Of a DNA stretch of 34,858 bases, positions 25,860 to 34,043 are shown in pieces (position 1 is the stretch's first letter; each line of letters begins with the position of its first letter). The notes beneath the pieces are model-generated. The model saw only the letters and a list, made by a program, of their open reading frames with translations. It was not told the DNA's origin and ran no database searches. Made by a program: the position numbers and the translations under genes. Source of the stretch: Novosphingobium lindaniclasticum LE124 (GTDB lineage: Bacteria; Pseudomonadota; Alphaproteobacteria; Sphingomonadales; Sphingomonadaceae); the NCBI RefSeq assembly GCF_000445125.1, contig NZ_ATHL01000069.1, positions 1-34,858 on the forward strand. The letters are read 5' to 3'.

Positions 25860-25890
25860 CAGATGAGGCTTCCCATCGTTGGAAGGTCAA
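25860..25890 (-). promoter_or_regulatory. CueR-type promoter of copA-cueR
   Basis: Read on the minus strand, the -35 TTGACC (25890-25885) is followed by a 19-base spacer and CATCTG at 25865-25860 as the -10 position. The spacer holds the dyad CTTCC-N7-GGAAG (25869-25885). An overlong 19-base spacer with an internal CTTCC/GGAAG dyad is the established arrangement for CueR-activated copA promoters. Confidence 0.8.
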
Positions 25891-25950
25891 GGCCTGCCCC
25901 AGCCGCAAGCTGCGCTCCGGGGCCCGTTTTACATTTTTATCCGCTTCCTC

Positions 25951-25981
25951 TTGACCTTCCAATGGTGGGAAGCCCCACCTC
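25951..25981 (+). promoter_or_regulatory. CueR-type promoter of the copper chaperone operon
   Basis: The -35 TTGACC (25951-25956), a 19-base spacer with dyad CTTCC-N7-GGAAG (25956-25972), and a weak -10 position CACCTC at 25976-25981 match the copA promoter nearly base for base but point rightward. The dyad centres of the two sites are 87 bases apart. Confidence 0.78.
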
Positions 25982-26013
25982 CCGCTGCAATGGAAGATCG
26001 AGGAGTAACGACG

Positions 26014-26208
26014 ATGCAGTTCCTGGTTCCGGACATGACATGCGGATCGTGCGTGAAGCATGTCCGCGAAGCTATTACGGCTCTCGACTCGAGCGCCACG
26101 GTGGAGGCAGACACCGTCGAGCGGAAGATTTCGGTAAGCACCACGGCGCTGCAAGCCGATGTGGAAAAGGCGCTGGCGGATGACGGCTATCCCGTCACTG
26201 CCATCTGA
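26014..26208 (+). CDS. CopZ-like copper chaperone (single HMA domain)
   Basis: The 64-residue protein is one heavy-metal-associated domain: MQFLVPDMTCGSCVKHVREA with Cu(I)-binding Cys10 and Cys13, ending in ADDGYPVTAI. Such chaperones carry cytoplasmic Cu(I) to the N-terminal domains of CopA. The start is set by AGGAG about 8 bases before the ATG; upstream in-frame ATGs would run through the CueR promoter and are rejected. It is transcribed from the CueR-type promoter at 25951, divergent from copA. Confidence 0.9.
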   Translation: MQFLVPDMTCGSCVKHVREAITALDSSATVEADTVERKISVSTTALQADVEKALADDGYPVTAI

Positions 26209-26232
26209 TCGAAAATGCGGGAGAACACATTA

Positions 26233-26628
26233 ATGAGCAGGTTCACCAGCATTGCCGCGGTCAGTGCCGGGCTGCTCGCAGCCGGCACCGCACATGCCAC
26301 GCCCCAGACAGGAACGCAGTCCATGACCCATCACGATCACGCTGGCCACGGGCAGGCGCCTGCCTCCACCGATCCGGTCGTTCGTGACTATCAGGAGGCG
26401 AACGATCGGATGCACCGTGACATGGCGATAGAGTTCACGGGCGATCCGGACGTGGATTTCATGCGAGGCATGATCCCTCACCATCAGGGCGCAATCGACA
26501 TGGCCCGTGTCGCGCTGAAGCACGGCAAGGATCCAGAAGTGCGCAAGCTCGCCCAGGAGGTCATCACGGCGCAGGAAACCGAAATTGCCATGATGAAGGC
26601 TTGGCTCGCCCGGCACGAGAAGAAGTGA
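26233..26628 (+). CDS. DUF305 family periplasmic protein, copper-associated
   Basis: The 131-residue protein begins with a signal peptide ([22 protein letters not shown]). A His-rich stretch HHDHAGHG follows, then a ferritin-like four-helix DUF305 domain with [16 protein letters not shown] and a second half [18 protein letters not shown]305 proteins often occur beside copper genes; His/Met-rich segments suggest periplasmic metal binding. The ATG at 26233 is preferred, with GGGAG 10 bases upstream; 26215 would add six residues without a ribosome-binding site. It lies 24 bases after the chaperone gene. Confidence 0.87.
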   Translation: MSRFTSIAAVSAGLLAAGTAHATPQTGTQSMTHHDHAGHGQAPASTDPVVRDYQEANDRMHRDMAIEFTGDPDVDFMRGMIPHHQGAIDMARVALKHGKDPEVRKLAQEVITAQETEIAMMKAWLARHEKK

Positions 26629-26651
26629 CCGCAGCCAAGACTGCGTGCTGG

Positions 26652-26683
26652 CCGGGGCCCGTCTGCGGACGGGTCCCCGGTTT
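26652..26683. terminator. Intrinsic terminator between DUF305 and OsmC genes
   Basis: A 12-base-pair GC-rich stem pairs 26652-26663 with 26668-26680 (one bulged T at 26674) around a four-base loop, TGCG, and is followed by TTT. It lies 24 bases after the DUF305 stop and just after the OsmC stop on the other strand, so it may serve both convergent transcripts. The T tract is short. Confidence 0.75.
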
Positions 26684-26690
26684 CGGGCGT

Positions 26691-27167
26691 TCAGGCCGCT
26701 GCCTTTACGGCCACTTTGCCTGACACATTGATGGCGACACCGCCCTTCTTGAGGATACCGCCGATCAGGCAAGCCTGGTCGGCAGCCTGAATGGCGGCTT
26801 CCACTTTCGACACCGCCTCGTCTCCGGCACCTTCCGGAAGCTCGATGTCGACAGCATGATCGATGGTGAAGTCCGGCTTCTTGGGGTCCGATGCCACGGA
26901 CTGCAGCGTCAGGAAGTTGGTAGGCACTTTCTTCATCTGCAACATGCCGACTAGCGTCAGCAGGTAACAAGTGGCCGCCGATGAGAGCAGGAAGCTCTTT
27001 GGGTCGCCGCCTTCACCGGTGCCGCCCAGATCCGTTGGGATTGCAACAGGCACATGCACTGCGGCCGTTTCCACCTGGCCCGATCCTTTGATGTCTCCAG
27101 TCCATGTCGTGGTGATTGAAGTTTGCAAGGTAACTGTCCTTTCTTTTGCTTTGGTAAAGCCATCCAC
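26691..27167 (-). CDS. OsmC-family protein
   Basis: The 158-residue protein has the OsmC/Ohr fold pattern: a GGDPKSFLLSSAATCYLLTLVGML helix with the first cysteine and ADQACLIGGILKKG with the second. Together these form the redox pair used by OsmC and Ohr to reduce organic peroxides. It may be an OsmC-like protein of unknown substrate rather than Ohr proper. The ATG at 27167 has GGAG six bases upstream. A TTG at 27131 behind AAAGGA is an alternative giving a start nearer to the domain. It is divergent from the LysR gene at 27233. Confidence 0.83.
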   Translation of the reverse strand: MDGFTKAKERTVTLQTSITTTWTGDIKGSGQVETAAVHVPVAIPTDLGGTGEGGDPKSFLLSSAATCYLLTLVGMLQMKKVPTNFLTLQSVASDPKKPDFTIDHAVDIELPEGAGDEAVSKVEAAIQAADQACLIGGILKKGGVAINVSGKVAVKAAA

Positions 27168-27232
27168 CGCTCCGGCGCTAGGACGACGGAGCGAACTTGC
27201 TTTGGTGCGCGGTAACGCGAACAGGAGATGCG

Positions 27233-28165
27233 ATGATGATCGTTCCCGATGTCGATGCCTGGGTGATCTTCGCCAAAGTGGCGGAGCATGGTTCCTTCAG
27301 CCGCGCGGCAGAGGACATGGGCGTTGCGAGCACGACTGTCTCTAAGACCATCACTCGCCTGGAGCAGCGCCTGAACACGACGCTTTTCCATCGCACGACG
27401 CGCAAGCTTTCGCTTACCGAGACCGGGCGCATATGCGTGGAGCGTGCGACGCGCATCCTGTCCGACGGCCGGGAGATCGAGAGCGAGATCCTGGAAGAGG
27501 CACGGGTGCCGCGTGGCCGTGTACGGATGGCCTGCGTCACAGGTTTCGGCATAGAGACGGTTGTTCCGGTGCTTCCCGCATTCCTCCAGGCTCAGCCCGG
27601 AGTGGAAGTCGATCTGATCCTGACCGAGGATGAAGTCGATGTGGTCGGCGGCGGCTTCGATCTGGCTCTGCGCATCGGGCCTGCGCGCGACAACTCGCTG
27701 CGGATGAGCAGGCTGGTGTCGTTTAGGCGGCGTCTGGTGGGCGCGCCGTCGCTGCTGGAGCGGCTTGGCGAGCCGCAGGACCTCGACGACCTCGCCAGGC
27801 TGCCCGCCGTCATTCCCACCAGCGTTCCATGGGGCGCCGAGTGGGAGTTCCGCCGGGCGGAGGGTGAGACGATGTTCGTCCCCATGTCGGGCTCGTACCG
27901 GGTCAACCATGCCGCCGCTGTGGTTCCTGCCGCCGTTGCAGGTATCGGTGTGGCCTTGCTGCCGGACTTCTTCGTCTGGCAGGAACTGGCCGCCGGTCGG
28001 CTGGTGGAACTTCTTCCCGGTTGGTCGGCTACCGAGAAGTCCGCCTATATCGTCACGCCGCCCGGACGCGCGCGCCCGGCCCGTGTCCGCGTGCTCATGG
28101 AATTCCTTCGCGATCATTTCGCACAGCAGTCCTGGGCCCGGATCGGGCAGGATGGTAAAGAATAG
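27233..28165 (+). CDS. LysR-family transcriptional regulator
   Basis: The 310-residue protein has an N-terminal LysR winged helix (HGSFSRAAEDMGVASTTVSKTI, FHRTTRKLSLTETG) and a full substrate-binding domain of about 210 residues. AGGAG precedes the ATG at 27233; the frame remains open upstream to 27197, but that start lacks a ribosome-binding site. It is divergent from the OsmC gene with 65 bases between, so it probably controls that gene and itself. It ends 17 bases from the convergent NodT gene. The inducer is unknown. Confidence 0.9.
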   Translation: MMIVPDVDAWVIFAKVAEHGSFSRAAEDMGVASTTVSKTITRLEQRLNTTLFHRTTRKLSLTETGRICVERATRILSDGREIESEILEEARVPRGRVRMACVTGFGIETVVPVLPAFLQAQPGVEVDLILTEDEVDVVGGGFDLALRIGPARDNSLRMSRLVSFRRRLVGAPSLLERLGEPQDLDDLARLPAVIPTSVPWGAEWEFRRAEGETMFVPMSGSYRVNHAAAVVPAAVAGIGVALLPDFFVWQELAAGRLVELLPGWSATEKSAYIVTPPGRARPARVRVLMEFLRDHFAQQSWARIGQDGKE

Positions 28166-28182
28166 CCCGAGTGGCCGGCGCT

Positions 28183-29586
28183 TCATGGCGCAGTGCCACC
28201 GCCCAGGCTGCGAACGAGCGCAACGTCGAGGATGAAGCGCCGTGAGCGCAGGGCCGCCAAGACACGGCGGCGTTCGAGCAGCCTGTCCTCCACGATCAGC
28301 ACCGACTGGTAATCGGTGGCACCCTGCTGGTAGCGCAGCTGTGCGAGGCGATAGGCCCTCTCTGTGGCGCGCAGGGCGTCCTCAGCGCCGGCGAGCCTGA
28401 GGGCAAGCTGCCGGCTGCTGACCACGACGTCAGCAACCTCGCGAAGAGCCTGCGTCAGCACTTCGTCGTAGCTTGCCACGGCGATCTCGTACTGCGCCCG
28501 CTTGCCCCGGTACTCCGCCCGCCGCCGCCCGCCGTCGAAGATAGGCAGATCAATGGCCGGCCCCGCCGATCCCACCTCGCTGCCGCCGTTCAGCAGATTG
28601 TCCAGCCCCAGCGATTCCAGCCCGATCAGGCCAAGCAGGTTCACGTTGGGATAGAATCCCGCCTCTGCAACTTTGATGAGCTTGCCCGCCGCCTCCACCC
28701 GATACCGGGCAGCGCGGATGTCGGGCCTGCGACCGAGCAATCCGCTGGCAAGATCGCCGGGTAGTCCGAAAGCAGGGGGCAGCGGCGTGCCCGGCCGGAC
28801 AACGTGCGCCCCGCGATCCGGGCCAGCGCCCAGCAACGCGGAGAGTCGATTGCGCGCAAGGCCGATAGCTTCGTCCGCTGCGGCCAGATCCGCCCGTGCT
28901 GCCGGAGGACCTGCTTCGGCCTGCGCCAGATCGGCATCGGAATCGTATCCATGCCGTACGCGCGACCGGAGGATGTTCAGCGTCTTCTCGCGTACCTCGA
29001 GTGTCTGCTCAAGCACGTCTCTGTCGTTGTAGAGGCGCACTATGTCCGCGTAAGTCGCGGCCACCGAGGTGGATAAGGCAAGTTGCGCAGCCGCCATGTC
29101 CGCCCTCGCCGCCTCGGCTTCCGACGTGGCTGCCGCAAGCGCTGCCCGATTCCTGCCCCAGAGGTCGAGTTCCCAAGCGAAGCCGAGGTGCACGCTGCCG
29201 TAGTCGTGATAGCCCTGGCGCTCGGGCAGGACCGGGATACCGCTTCGGGTACTAGGGCGGCTGATGGATGGCGATCCGTCGATGGAGATCGAAGGCAGCG
29301 TGTCCGCCCGCGCCGCCCCGGTCATGGCCTCGGCAGCCCGGAAACGCGCCGCAGCCTGCGCCATCGACGGCGCATTGCGCAGCGCCTCCTCGATCAGTGC
29401 ATCCAGTTTGGGATCACTGTACGCCTGCCACCAGCGCGGAGCGGGCCAGCGCCCGTCCGGCGCAGCGAAGCTGGCCTCATGGCCGTAGGTCGTCACAGGC
29501 TTCACGTTCGCTACAGGCCCATCGTCCGGCGGGGTGGCGCAACCTGTGACCAGTGCCGCCAGCATGATAGGGAGTAAGGCTTTCAC
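28183..29586 (-). CDS. NodT-family outer-membrane efflux lipoprotein (TolC-like)
   Basis: The protein has a lipoprotein signal, KALLPIMLAALVTGC, with the lipid-attachment Cys. Two outer-membrane efflux domain repeats follow, with FAWELDLWGRNRAALAAA, ADLAAADEAIGLARNRLSALLG and GLLGRRPDIRAARYRVEAAG. It forms the outer-membrane channel for the HlyD and MFS proteins encoded upstream. I place the start at the GTG at 29586, which overlaps the HlyD stop as GTGA and gives a compact lipoprotein signal; a GTG at 29601 is the longer option. It is the last gene of a three-gene efflux operon. Confidence 0.9.
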   Translation of the reverse strand: MKALLPIMLAALVTGCATPPDDGPVANVKPVTTYGHEASFAAPDGRWPAPRWWQAYSDPKLDALIEEALRNAPSMAQAAARFRAAEAMTGAARADTLPSISIDGSPSISRPSTRSGIPVLPERQGYHDYGSVHLGFAWELDLWGRNRAALAAATSEAEAARADMAAAQLALSTSVAATYADIVRLYNDRDVLEQTLEVREKTLNILRSRVRHGYDSDADLAQAEAGPPAARADLAAADEAIGLARNRLSALLGAGPDRGAHVVRPGTPLPPAFGLPGDLASGLLGRRPDIRAARYRVEAAGKLIKVAEAGFYPNVNLLGLIGLESLGLDNLLNGGSEVGSAGPAIDLPIFDGGRRRAEYRGKRAQYEIAVASYDEVLTQALREVADVVVSSRQLALRLAGAEDALRATERAYRLAQLRYQQGATDYQSVLIVEDRLLERRRVLAALRSRRFILDVALVRSLGGGTAP

Positions 29587-30758
29587 GACCAGGTCGCGCA
29601 CTTAAAAGTGCCGCCGATCAGCCATGACAGCAGGCCTGCGTGGGAGCGGCCGTCGACGTGGGAGCCGACCTCTATCCGGGGTGTCACGGACATGCCAGTA
29701 GCGAGCCGGCCAAGCGCCGACTGGCCGGAATCCAGTAGGATTCGCACGGTGAACCGCCGCACGATCTTGGTGAAGTTGCCGGTTGCATTATCCGGCGGGA
29801 TCACGGCGAATTCTGATCCGCTTGCGCCCTGCGCGCCCTCCACCACGCCGCAGAAGGTGGCATCGGGCACTGCATCGACGGACATCTGCACCCTGTCCCC
29901 GGGGCGGATGCGGCCCAGCTGCGTCTCGCGTAGATTGGCCTCGACCCACAGCCCCCTTGTCGGCGTGATCGCCAGAAGGCGCGTGCCCGTGTTCACATAC
30001 TCGCCGAGGCGGACGCTTCGTGCAGCCACGCGGCCTTCACGCGGTGCGACGATCCGCGTGCGCTTCATGTCTGCTTCGGCCCGTGCGAGTTTCGCCCGTG
30101 CAGCTTGCAACCGCGCTTCGCCCGAAAGCCTCTCCGCTTCCAGTACGTCCAGCTGCTTGCGCGCGACATCGGCCTCGGCCACCGTGCGCGTCACGCCCGA
30201 GCGCGAGCGGATGTTCTCCGCCTCCGCAGTCTCATAGAGCTGCCGGCTCACGGCGCCTTCCCGCACGAGAGCGTTCGATCTGGCGAAATCGGCACTGCTG
30301 CGTGCCGCGCCTGCACGGGCGGAGGTGACTTCGGCATCGGCCACCTTCACTTGCGCGTGTTGCAGCCCGGCCTGCTCGGCGTTCTGGCGCAGTGCGGCTT
30401 CGGCCTGCGCCACTTCGGCATCGGCATCGTTCACCGCTGCGCGATAATCGGTAGGGTCGATCTCCAGCAGCAGTTGCCCAGGGGACACGCGATCATTGTT
30501 CTCCACGCGCAACGCCGTGACATACCCGGGCACTTGCGGCGAAACGAAAGTCACGTCACCTTTCACATAGGCGTTGTCGGTGGAAACGAAGGCGATGCTC
30601 TGGGGGCCGTAGGCGTAGATGCCTGCGACCAGCAGGAACGCGCTTCCCGCCACCGTCATCGCAGCGCCTACCCGATGGTGCGCAAGCCAGGTTTCCCGCT
30701 CCGGCGCTTGCTTGGGCGCTTCGGGCTTTTCCTTAGGGGCGAGGGCAAGTGTCTTCAT
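29583..30758 (-). CDS. HlyD/EmrA-type periplasmic adaptor
   Basis: The 391-residue protein has a cytoplasmic N-terminal stretch rich in Lys/Pro/Glu and one membrane helix (AMTVAGSAFLLVAGIYAYG). The HlyD barrel-sandwich domain follows (VSTDNAYVKGDVTFVSPQVPGYV, NDRVSPGQLLLEIDPTDY), then a long alpha-helical hairpin (about residues 110-215) and a C-terminal beta-barrel (IVAPREGRVAARSVRLGEYV). It links the inner-membrane MFS pump to the NodT channel. The ATG at 30758 overlaps the MFS stop by 4 bases; an upstream frame start at 30824 would lie inside the MFS gene and is rejected. Confidence 0.92.
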   Translation of the reverse strand: MKTLALAPKEKPEAPKQAPERETWLAHHRVGAAMTVAGSAFLLVAGIYAYGPQSIAFVSTDNAYVKGDVTFVSPQVPGYVTALRVENNDRVSPGQLLLEIDPTDYRAAVNDADAEVAQAEAALRQNAEQAGLQHAQVKVADAEVTSARAGAARSSADFARSNALVREGAVSRQLYETAEAENIRSRSGVTRTVAEADVARKQLDVLEAERLSGEARLQAARAKLARAEADMKRTRIVAPREGRVAARSVRLGEYVNTGTRLLAITPTRGLWVEANLRETQLGRIRPGDRVQMSVDAVPDATFCGVVEGAQGASGSEFAVIPPDNATGNFTKIVRRFTVRILLDSGQSALGRLATGMSVTPRIEVGSHVDGRSHAGLLSWLIGGTFKCATWS

Positions 30759-32329
30759 GGGTTTGTCCTTGGGGCGCGCGGATCGGGCGCCGGTTTGTCG
30801 GCAGGGACGGCGGGGAGCGCCCATACGAGGATCGCGCCCAGCGCCAGCACGATGGTGGTGACGAGGAAGGCATCGCCGAACGCAAGCGTGAAGGCCTGGT
30901 TGCTGGTGGTCTTCCCTAGCGCCGCCACTGCTGCGGCATGGGCCGCCTGCGGGTCGGTCGTCAGACGGGCGAGGTTGCCGGAGAACTGTCCAAGGCGCCG
31001 CATCGTTTCGGGCGATGTCGTGCTCACCGCTTCAACCAGCCGGGCGGAATGGAGCTTCTCCCGCTCCACCACGATGTGGGAAACAATCGCCGTTCCGATA
31101 CCGAGAGAGAAAATGCGCGTGAGGTTGAGGATCATGCCGACGGTAGGGCCGTCCTGCGGCGTGGCGTCGTGAACGACGAAGCGCAGGATCGCGATGCTGA
31201 AGAAGCCCATCCCTGCGCCCGCCGCAAGAGCGCCCCAGCGCAGCTGCTCCGCCGCCCAGGTCGGATCGAGGCCCATGCACAAGCCTGCGGCCACGGCGAA
31301 GCTGGCGAGTCCGGCACTCAGCAGCCAGCGGCCATCGTGTCGCCTGCTCCACCAGTAGGATAGCCCCAGCGCGCTTGCGGCGGCAGGGATCATAAAGAGG
31401 AGGATGCTGCCGGTATCGAGCGGGCGATATCCCTGTAATCGGCCGAGATAGGAAGGGACGGTGTAGAGCGCGAACATCTGCCCGAAGCCGAAGAACAGCG
31501 AAAGAACGATGCCCCAGGTGAACGTCGGACGGCGAAAGACCTGAAGGAAGAGCAACGGCCTGCCATGTTGGATGAGGCCGACGTAGGACGATACGACCAG
31601 GATTAGGCCGCCGAGGCTAAGGGCGGGCACCCACCATGCCTCAAGCCAGAAGTGCCGCTCTCCTTCCGAAACCGCGAACAGCAGCATGGAAAGGCCGAGC
31701 ACCAGCAGCAGGTAGCTGGACCAGTCGAAATCAGCCAGAAGCTCGGGCCGACCTTTTTCATGACGCAGCAGGAAGTGCGTGGCGAAGCAGTAAGGCAATC
31801 CCAGCAGGGCCTGCGCCCAGAACAGCGCTTGCCAGCCCAGGTGATCGACAAGCAGCCCGCCAATCAGGGCCGCTGCGCCGAAGAACAGCGATGTGGACGT
31901 GCCCACCATGGTGATGCCTTCGAAGCGCCCCGCGCCCGGTTTCAGAGACGTCATTACCAGCAGCATGAACATGAGCGGCATGGCAGCGTCGAAGAAGCCC
32001 TGGAGGGCGCGCGCCACTAGCATCGCATCGAGGTCAGCTACGATGGCACAGAGGGCAGAGCTAACCACGAAACCGGTGGACATGACTGCCAGCGTGCGGC
32101 CGCGGCCCACTCCAAAGAAGGAGAGCGGCGTCGCCAGCACGCCCGCGATGGAGCCCAAATTATGGACCGTGCCGACCAGCGCCGCGTCGTCCGCCGAGAT
32201 GCCGAGGCCACCCGCCACATCCGCGATCGAAATCAGAGCGACCACGGGGAACAACGATCCCACGACTGCACCATAACCCGCAACGCACAGCGCGAAAATG
32301 GGTGGTCGGTTCTGAGTGGGAAGAGACAA
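30755..32329 (-). CDS. EmrB-like MFS drug efflux transporter (DHA2 type)
   Basis: The 524-residue membrane protein has about fourteen helices, as in the DHA2/EmrB family, and a matching adaptor and outer-membrane gene follow in an operon. Recognisable parts are VVALISIADVAGGLGISADDA (helix 1), LSFFGVGRGRTLAVMS after helix 2, and the C-terminal ALGAILVWALPAVPAD helix. The start codon appears to be TTG at 32329, with GGAAAA 8 bases upstream, since no in-frame ATG lies near. It probably exports toxic small molecules through a tripartite complex; the substrate is unknown. No regulator gene is adjacent. Confidence 0.88.
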   Translation of the reverse strand: MSLPTQNRPPIFALCVAGYGAVVGSLFPVVALISIADVAGGLGISADDAALVGTVHNLGSIAGVLATPLSFFGVGRGRTLAVMSTGFVVSSALCAIVADLDAMLVARALQGFFDAAMPLMFMLLVMTSLKPGAGRFEGITMVGTSTSLFFGAAALIGGLLVDHLGWQALFWAQALLGLPYCFATHFLLRHEKGRPELLADFDWSSYLLLVLGLSMLLFAVSEGERHFWLEAWWVPALSLGGLILVVSSYVGLIQHGRPLLFLQVFRRPTFTWGIVLSLFFGFGQMFALYTVPSYLGRLQGYRPLDTGSILLFMIPAAASALGLSYWWSRRHDGRWLLSAGLASFAVAAGLCMGLDPTWAAEQLRWGALAAGAGMGFFSIAILRFVVHDATPQDGPTVGMILNLTRIFSLGIGTAIVSHIVVEREKLHSARLVEAVSTTSPETMRRLGQFSGNLARLTTDPQAAHAAAVAALGKTTSNQAFTLAFGDAFLVTTIVLALGAILVWALPAVPADKPAPDPRAPRTNP

Positions 32330-32480
32330 GGCATTTTCCGCTGGAGAGAGGCTGATGCCGCAGATAGATGATAGAGAAAGCGCTGATAAGGACCGGAATG
32401 GCAGATGATTGATGCCGCAAGGATCCTAATCGTTTCCATCATCAGCGAGTTACTGGCTCCGATTGCTGCGGAGTTCGGCC

Positions 32481-32511
32481 TTGACCTTCCCACGGTAGCA
32501 AGCCCGACAGC
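32481..32511 (+). promoter_or_regulatory. Orphan CueR-type promoter
   Basis: TTGACC (32481-32486) and the next bases, TTCCCACGGTAGCAAGCCC, match the two CueR promoters at 25860-25890 and 25951-25981 in spacing and most positions. The dyad is CTTCC-N7-GCAAG, with one mismatch in the right arm. The -10 position (GACAGC at 32506-32511) is poor, as in the other two. It points at the small ORF beginning at 32544. Confidence 0.6.
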
Positions 32512-32543
32512 ATACGCGAACGGCGCTCAAAGGAGAGTTCGCG

Positions 32544-32693
32544 ATGTGTCGACTTCAATGCTATCGGCCAGACCAGCGGCGGCTGTGCTCGTGCGATCAC
32601 AAGCGCGATGCTGCCCATTCAGCCACTAACGTGACCACCGTACTTTTGATCTACACCGCCATCGTTCGCAGACGCCGTGGCAAAGGCGGCTAA
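32544..32693 (+). CDS. Short cysteine-rich ORF behind a CueR-type promoter (candidate copper-binding microprotein)
   Basis: A 49-residue frame begins MCRLQCYRPDQRRLCSCDHK, with four cysteines in the first 17 residues (Cys2, Cys6, Cys15, Cys17) plus His19. It continues with a mildly hydrophobic TTVLLIYTAIV and a basic tail, RRRRGKGG. AAAGGAGA stands 8 bases before the ATG, an excellent ribosome-binding site, and the orphan CueR-type promoter ends 32 bases upstream. I do not recognise a family. The cysteine-rich head would suit Cu(I) binding, but the tail looks non-native, so the 3' part could be decayed. An overlapping antisense frame exists and is not favoured. Confidence 0.4.
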   Translation: MCRLQCYRPDQRRLCSCDHKRDAAHSATNVTTVLLIYTAIVRRRRGKGG

Positions 32694-33002
32694 CGCCCCG
32701 AGCGCCAGGATTAGCCAAGACTTGGCAAGACGCTGGTCGGAGAAGCGGCACGTCTCGTCAGCTGTTACGGCTATCGTCGACTTCAACTTCGTCAGCGGAT
32801 GATCTCGCACCATGAAGGTGCAACGGCAATGGTCAGGGCGGTCTTGCAGTACAGCGGTAATCTTTGAACCAGCGCGCTCGTATTCGCGTCGTTGCCGACG
32901 TGGAGCACGAGATCCCGAAGAGGAAGCGGCGGCGCGCCACAGCGATTCATCCCGACATTAACTTGGGTGCGGTCTGGCCAGCAACTTACGAAAGAACATG
33001 CA

Positions 33003-34043
33003 ATGTCGAACGCTAAAATTCACAGGAGCGGATCATCGAGGCTCGCGCTGCCGCTGCTGGTCATTACAACAGCGCAGCTGATGTTGGTGCTCGACGACTC
33101 GATCGCGAACATCGCGCTGCCGTCAATCCAGAACAAGCTGGGCGTTTCACAGGTTAATCTTCCATGGGTGGTGAACGCCTATATACTGGCCTTCGGCAGC
33201 TTGCTTCTGCTCGGCGGAAGGGCAGGCGACTTGTGGGGGCGGCTTCGAATCTTCAGGTTCGGAATTGTCTTGTTCAGTGTTGCATCGCTCCTGGTCGGAA
33301 TGGCCCCTAGTGGTGAGTGGGTGATCGCTGCCCGTGCGGTGCAGGGGATCGGAGCGGCGACTACCGCACCCAATGCACTGGCGCTCATCGCCACCACCTT
33401 TCCGGAGGGAAAAGCCCGCAACACTGCCGTTGCAGTGTACGGCGCCATGTCGGCGCTCGGTATCGTCGTTGGGCTTCTCCTAGGTGGCGTCCTGACAGCG
33501 TTATTGGACTGGCGTTGGGTGTTCTTCATCAACGTGCCGATCGGCGCGACAATTCTATTCTTAAGTTGCGTTCTGAAGGAAGCGGAACGGCATAGCGGAA
33601 ATCTCGATCTCATGAGTGCCGCTCTCGGCACTTGCGGCCTCGCGGCGTTGGTGTTCGCGATTACACGGGGCGGCGAGCATGGATTTGGCGAAGCCACCGT
33701 GCTCGCTTCCTTTGCGGGTGCCGCGATCCTGATACCTGCGTTTCTTGTGCGGCAGGCACGGGCTGCCCGGCCACTCCTACCGCTGCACCTGCTGGCGGAC
33801 CGGAACCGTGCTGGATCTTACGCAACCATCCTGCTGCTCGGCTTCGGTCCCATGAGCGGCCTGTACATTCTTACCCTCTATATGCAGCACATCCTTCGCT
33901 TCACTCCTCTGCAGACCGGCTTGGCATGGTTACCGTTCGGCTTCGGGATCGTTGTCGCCGCCGTGACAACGTCGAAGCTCGCCAGCAGCGTCTCGACCCA
34001 GCGGCTGACTGGCGCCGGAGTGTTGATTGCCACTGAGATGTGA
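33003..34043 (+). pseudogene. DHA2-family MFS efflux transporter truncated by IS21 element
   Basis: The frame from the ATG at 33003 encodes 346 residues of a 14-helix drug:proton antiporter. Helix 1 is MLVLDDSIANIALPSIQNKL, motif A is GGRAGDLWGRLRIFRFG, and motif C is GIVVGLLLGGVLTALLDWRWVFFIN. Family members are 450-500 residues, so about four helices are missing. The frame ends at TGA (34041-34043), which is part of the first bases of the IS21-type end, after ATEM. The protein may still be made but is unlikely to work. An upstream frame start at 32892 lacks support. Confidence 0.85.

Noticed and set aside
26957..28186. 409-codon minus-strand frame opposite the LysR gene
   Set aside because: It is a shadow of the conserved LysR gene in a GC-rich region, with no domain and no plausible start signal.
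32619..32813. Minus-strand frame with a signal-peptide-like segment (KSWLILALGALAAFATASAN)
   Set aside because: It lacks a ribosome-binding site, ends soon after the putative cleavage site and overlaps the better supported plus-strand micro-ORF. It may be a fragment of an exported protein but cannot be supported.
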